Positions 60,377-64,000 of a DNA stretch of 64,000 nt are shown here, one piece after another. The number at the start of each line of letters is the position of its first letter. Position 1 is the stretch's first letter. The notes under the pieces are model-generated. The model made no database searches and was not told the origin of the DNA. It was given only the letters and a program-made list of their open reading frames with translations. The stretch spans positions 248,001 to 312,000 of the forward strand of contig JACKQL020000004.1 of assembly GCA_018296165.2 (NCBI GenBank), read 5' to 3'. Made by a program: the position numbers and the translations under genes. Source of the stretch: Termitomyces sp. T153 (taxonomy: Eukaryota; Basidiomycota; Agaricomycetes; Agaricales; Lyophyllaceae).

Positions 60377-61360
60377 TGTCAGGTTCCGCTGACGACGGGG
60401 GCTCAGTACACTGGCGAGTCCTTACTAGGCGGACGCGATGTCCTGCGCTTATAACCAGGCGTCCGGTGTTGGAGCGGAGGTGGGGAAAGCTTGCGAGGGG
60501 CCCGAGTAAGTCCTGAGTGATTCGGAGGGGTCTAAGACCGGAGGTACTGGTCGTTGACCCAGGGCGGGTGTCAGGGCTAGTTAGTGGGCGCACAAGTAGA
60601 TTTGCGGGGTAGGCGGAGGCTTCTTGGTTGATGGGGAGCGGGGTCGGCGTTGGACAGGGGATGACCGGGGCTTGGTGGTTTCCGGGGCCGAGCGGGTAGC
60701 GAGGTCCGGAGTTGTCGTTAATAATGTTCAGGTCGTGGCGTGTGCGCAGAGTTTGTACTGACATAGGGAGCAAGGGAACTTCAGAGAAACAAAGGAAGTA
60801 TGTACAGTCGAGACGAGACAGAGATGAGACGAGACTGAGAAAAGATAAATTCGAAGCCTAGAAACAGAAATAGAGACGAGACGAGAGACGAAACATGGGA
60901 AACCGGTAAAATGTAATATCAAAACTAAAGTTCAAGGAGTTATTCTATGACTTATATACCGACTACTGGGTGCCTCCGAGGTGGCGGATATGATGGCGGG
61001 GGTTGACGGAGCTGTGCTGAGTCGACGGGTGTCGGGTACAACCCAAGGTCGGGCCGCGGCTGTATTCTGATGGGATCAGTTGGGGGCGCGGCCACTCCAG
61101 GGACATTGTGATACTCTGGGACGGGTCGGGTAAACTAGGGTAGGGGGTCGGGGACGTATGACGTGGCCAGGAACGGTGGGGGAAGGTTTCAAGGGGGTGT
61201 TGATGGCTACGGAGAGGGAGTTGCCGTCGGGGTTTGCCGGAGGAGCATCGGAGTTGTCCAGTGTGGGCGTCGAAAGTGTGGGTGGGGTCCTGGGGAGTTA
61301 GGCAGGAAATCGGGAGGGGTTGAGAGCAGTGTCTAGGGAGCTAGGGAGCGGGTTGTGACA
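60377..61360 (-). repeat. Gypsy 5' LTR (984 bp)
   Basis: Same sequence as 50543-51542 minus 16 bp. It drives gag-pol leftward. Confidence 0.97.
60951..60958 (-). promoter_or_regulatory. TATA box of the gypsy 5' LTR
   Basis: TATATAAG on the minus strand, placed 25 nt before the predicted transcript start at 60926. The same box is kept in all family LTRs seen here. Confidence 0.7.
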
Positions 61361-62700
61361 GTGTGATGATCAGCTGTCCCAGTTCTTGGTAGAAGTGCAA
61401 TGCATACATGGCAAATGTAGGAGGGACAAGTTGGAAAACTGGATAGTTCTGGTGTGCATATTTGCTATGAACATAGTAAATAGCTTCTTTACCAACTTTT
61501 ATCTGTAAATTCATGAGAATAGTAAATTATTTTTGAGTACATGAGATACAACCATTATACATTGAAATCAAGGATGCCAAACTCTCCAAAATTGTTAAAT
61601 ATGTCATTGGGAACTCCATGAGGTAGGATCTTGTTCTTATCTGCCTGCTTGGCTGAACTGTCAACATGGTCTTGCTAGGCATTTAGTTTTTGCTGGAGCC
61701 ATGGGATAAATACTCAATGAAACACCATTCAGAGTGCTTGTTGTAGTTGTATTACAAGAAAATGGCTGGACTCATACTTCAAGGTAGTTTTCAGGACTAT
61801 ACCATCCCTCATTGACACCAATATCTAATATATTTTCAAAGCCTGGTGTAAAGTAATGTCTTAACTGAGGTCAGCTTATTTCAGGTGTGATGTTTTTCTT
61901 CTCTCTCATCCACCAGTGCTGAAGTGTGCACTGGAGTGATGGGTCATGACAGTGCCACAACAGAGTCTGTCCATTTGCTATTCCAAAGTTTTTAGTTTCT
62001 GGATCACTTTTCATGACAAGAGGCATGACTTATACAAGGTAAGTGAAGAATTCATTTAATTAATTAATGATATACTCACACCCTGTTTCTTCAATGCTGT
62101 CTAGATAGTAACTGAGGATCAAGCAATGGTTACTATTTGTATACCACACTTTGATCCAATGTATTTTTTCCAGCCATTGGCTCAATTCCTGTGTGTAGTA
62201 CAAGCCCAAATTTATATTTCCACTTGTCATGCTGATCAACAGCAAGTACATCATTTAGTCCACTTGCCCAAAATTGTTTCTGTTGCAGGTGGTGGGCTTT
62301 TCACTCTTCAACTAGTTCATGCTTGTAGATTGCAAAGTAGGATTCTAACAACACTCCTTTTGCTAGATTTAGTTCTATACAAATGCCAGATTAGTGGTTG
62401 ACATACCTGGCAACTGACATATTTTGTTCATGAAACAAGAGGCTAACCATTTTTTGTGCTCCTGCTGTTGGATACTGGTCTCAGAGCTTACACATCACAT
62501 CTCTGATGCTGTCTACATCATGATCTGCCTTCTATGAGTCCCATTTCTTCATTGCTTTGGGCTTACTCCAGACCATACTGTGTGAGATCAATGTGTTTCT
62601 TCCAAGTACTCTCAAGATCTCCTTGTCATTCTTCCTCATTTTCCAGTACCAGAGGATGTATTCCTCCTTCATATTCAGAGTTGTTGTTATTCATTAGTTG
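61361..62700 (-). pseudogene. Integrase-like DDE element, main part (right of the gypsy insertion)
   Basis: Minus-strand remains of the integrase-core protein common as a repeat in agaric genomes. From the N-terminal side: QYPTAGAQKMVSLLFHEQNM; FWASGLNDVLAVDQHDKWKY (first catalytic Asp in VDQHD); GIEPMAGKIHWIKVWYTNSN; SYYLDSIEETG; an intron; PLVMKSDPETKNFGIANGQT (second Asp in KSDPETKN); TPGFENILDIGVNEGWYSPE; and a C-terminal region VFQLVPPTFAMYALHFYQEL ending at the gypsy target site. Several stops and almost no CpG show it is old and dead. Confidence 0.8.
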
Positions 62701-64000
62701 ATGATTTGCCAGTATAGATTAGAATATGTTATGGTTGGGTTGGTACTGATTTTTGCTTTGTGGCATATTAGTTTATTATAGAGAGCAGCAAGTCTTTTTA
62801 AAGAAGTATTTCCAGAAAACTACACACTTTGTCATCTCAAGTTCAGTGATGGTTCAGTGTTGGCAATCATTTTGAGGTTGAAATGGAGCTGCAAGATTTG
62901 TCTGCAAAGATTGCATGCAATACTATATGAACAAACCCTGAAAGAGTTGTCCATATGTCATTAACCTATCTGGTAAATGCTGTCTACTTGATTCATCTGT
63001 GAAACAGGAACAAGTACACAACCACTACTCTCCCATGTTAATCCTGAGTCTATGCAGCAAAAAGTAAATGCTACTCAATGATATGGTTAGTCTGAAATCA
63101 ATGCTTAAGAATAACATGAAGTAGACTAACCCTCTTCTAACAGACTCAACACTTGATGCTTGACAAGTCATACCATTTCCAGCACAAATGATAAATCATT
63201 CTAGCTATGGTTCTGTAGCACCTCCCCTTCCTCCTGGACCTGTCAATGTGTTCAGTCAACAAAGCATGTTCACAACTGGGCCAAATATTGGTTTACCTGG
63301 TGCCTGGTCATCCTTTTCTCAGCCACAATGTAGCATACCTGGAATGATGAATCAAAATCCCATATAGCTGCCAATATGCCTTGCTCAGTCATTAAGAGGC
63401 TGCACTCCAGCACATAGTGTATGTGGATAGGAGCATAATAAGATGATCCAAAAGGCCTATAAATCAGATCAGATAAAGAAGATAAATATTCAATATCCCA
63501 ATGCAAGTCATGAAGTCTACGGAAAGACCAAACCTCCACTATTTTTTATTGAACTCATCCTACAAGTCCTGAACTAAATATCAAGTTTCCTTGAGAACAT
63601 CTTTGAAGGAAAGGGTGACATTGCAGTAAACATCACTGCACAGGACCTCTCAAATTTAGTCATGTCATATATGTGCCCAAGACTGAAAGCAGCAACCAAT
63701 AATTTTCCTTTTCATGAGGAAACAATGGTTGTTCAAGAGCTGGATAAATAGATCAATCTAGCCTCTATCAATTGCAAAAAACCATATTTGTATGAGCCCT
63801 GCTTTGTAGAACCTTGTTTCAAAGAGCCAGCAAAGCCAATTTCATTTGCTCTGGTCATAAATTTGATGGAATGGAATTGTTATATCTCTCATTTGCATCA
63901 GGTAAGATTACAACAATATTCATATATTATTTCAATAAATCTTGCTTTGTGATAGATCAACTCAAAGCCTAGGGGTCTGGACAGGATGATAATTCAGGCT
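62701..64000. other. Decayed repeat DNA with plus-strand coding-like fragments
   Basis: AT-rich, almost CpG-free. A plus-strand fragment near 63165-63366 reads SSYGSVAPPLPPGPVNVFSQ and continues to a TAG. Another near 63590-63900 includes KKPYLYEPCFVEPCFKEPAK. Family not recognised; both run like remains of a transposon protein. Confidence 0.4.

Larger units (their letters stand above)
50543..61360 (-). mobile_element. Long Ty3/gypsy chromovirus (10.8 kb) with antisense accessory gene
   Basis: Complete outline in minus orientation: 5' LTR 61360-60377, primer-binding site, gag, two retropepsins, RT, RNase H, integrase, chromodomain, antisense accessory gene, polypurine tract, 3' LTR 51542-50543. 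LTR ends are TGTCA...TGACA. A perfect 5-bp target duplication GTGTG lies at 50538-50542 and 61361-61365. The LTRs are nearly identical apart from a 16-bp indel and scattered changes, so the insertion is fairly young. It is nevertheless inactive: gag and pol carry several in-frame stops (mostly TGA) and pol one frameshift. Confidence 0.97.

Overview
This window is nuclear DNA from a mushroom-forming basidiomycete (Agaricomycetes). The genes are densely interrupted by introns of about 45-60 nt. The gene content fits: a Zn2Cys6 regulator of the agaric type, a fungal MARVEL membrane protein, a DUF2235 hydrolase, a CBM1-bearing GH5 mannanase, a GH28 polygalacturonase, a basidiomycete-type histone H3 with many introns, an F-box protein, and chromodomain Ty3/gypsy elements. 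No rRNA or tRNA gene and no CRISPR array was recognised.

Layout. 0.2-26 kb is a gene-rich block: a decayed partial copy of malic enzyme followed by the intact gene, the MARVEL gene, a 59-bp minisatellite, the Zn2Cys6 factor, DUF2235, GH28, histone H3, an EthD protein, a broken MATE transporter and the GH5_7 mannanase. 26.4-40.7 kb is an old transposon cluster: a truncated Ty1/copia element, then pieces of a gypsy family facing away from each other (gag + LTR on minus; integrase-chromodomain + antisense ORF + LTR on plus) and a truncated LTR of a related family. 41.4-49.1 kb is a second gene block: a C2H2 factor, a Gfo/Idh/MocA oxidoreductase with 15- and 18-nt exons, and an F-box protein. 50.3-64 kb is nested transposon DNA: a 10.8-kb gypsy element (50543-61360, target duplication GTGTG) inserted into a much older integrase-like DDE element.

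The main find is the gypsy family itself. The long copy has four features together: (a) a primer-binding site complementary to the predicted 5' end of its own transcript, as in Tf1/sushi self-priming elements; (b) two tandem retropepsin domains in pol; (c) a C-terminal chromodomain; and (d) a spliced gene on the opposite strand between the chromodomain and the 3' LTR, encoding a C-x2-C-x6-C ... C-x2-C-x6-C cluster and a long coiled coil. The antisense gene is still recognisable in a second, much more diverged copy at 37-38.7 kb. The long copy is CpG-rich but carries mostly TGA stops. The older copies, the copia element and the DDE host element have lost nearly all CpG, which points to methylation- or RIP-like decay.

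The two secreted wall-degrading enzymes (GH28, GH5_7+CBM1) indicate a plant-litter or wood-associated lifestyle. I see no gene cluster with a shared pathway among the host genes. Splice sites were read by eye and rest on continuity of conserved protein motifs.
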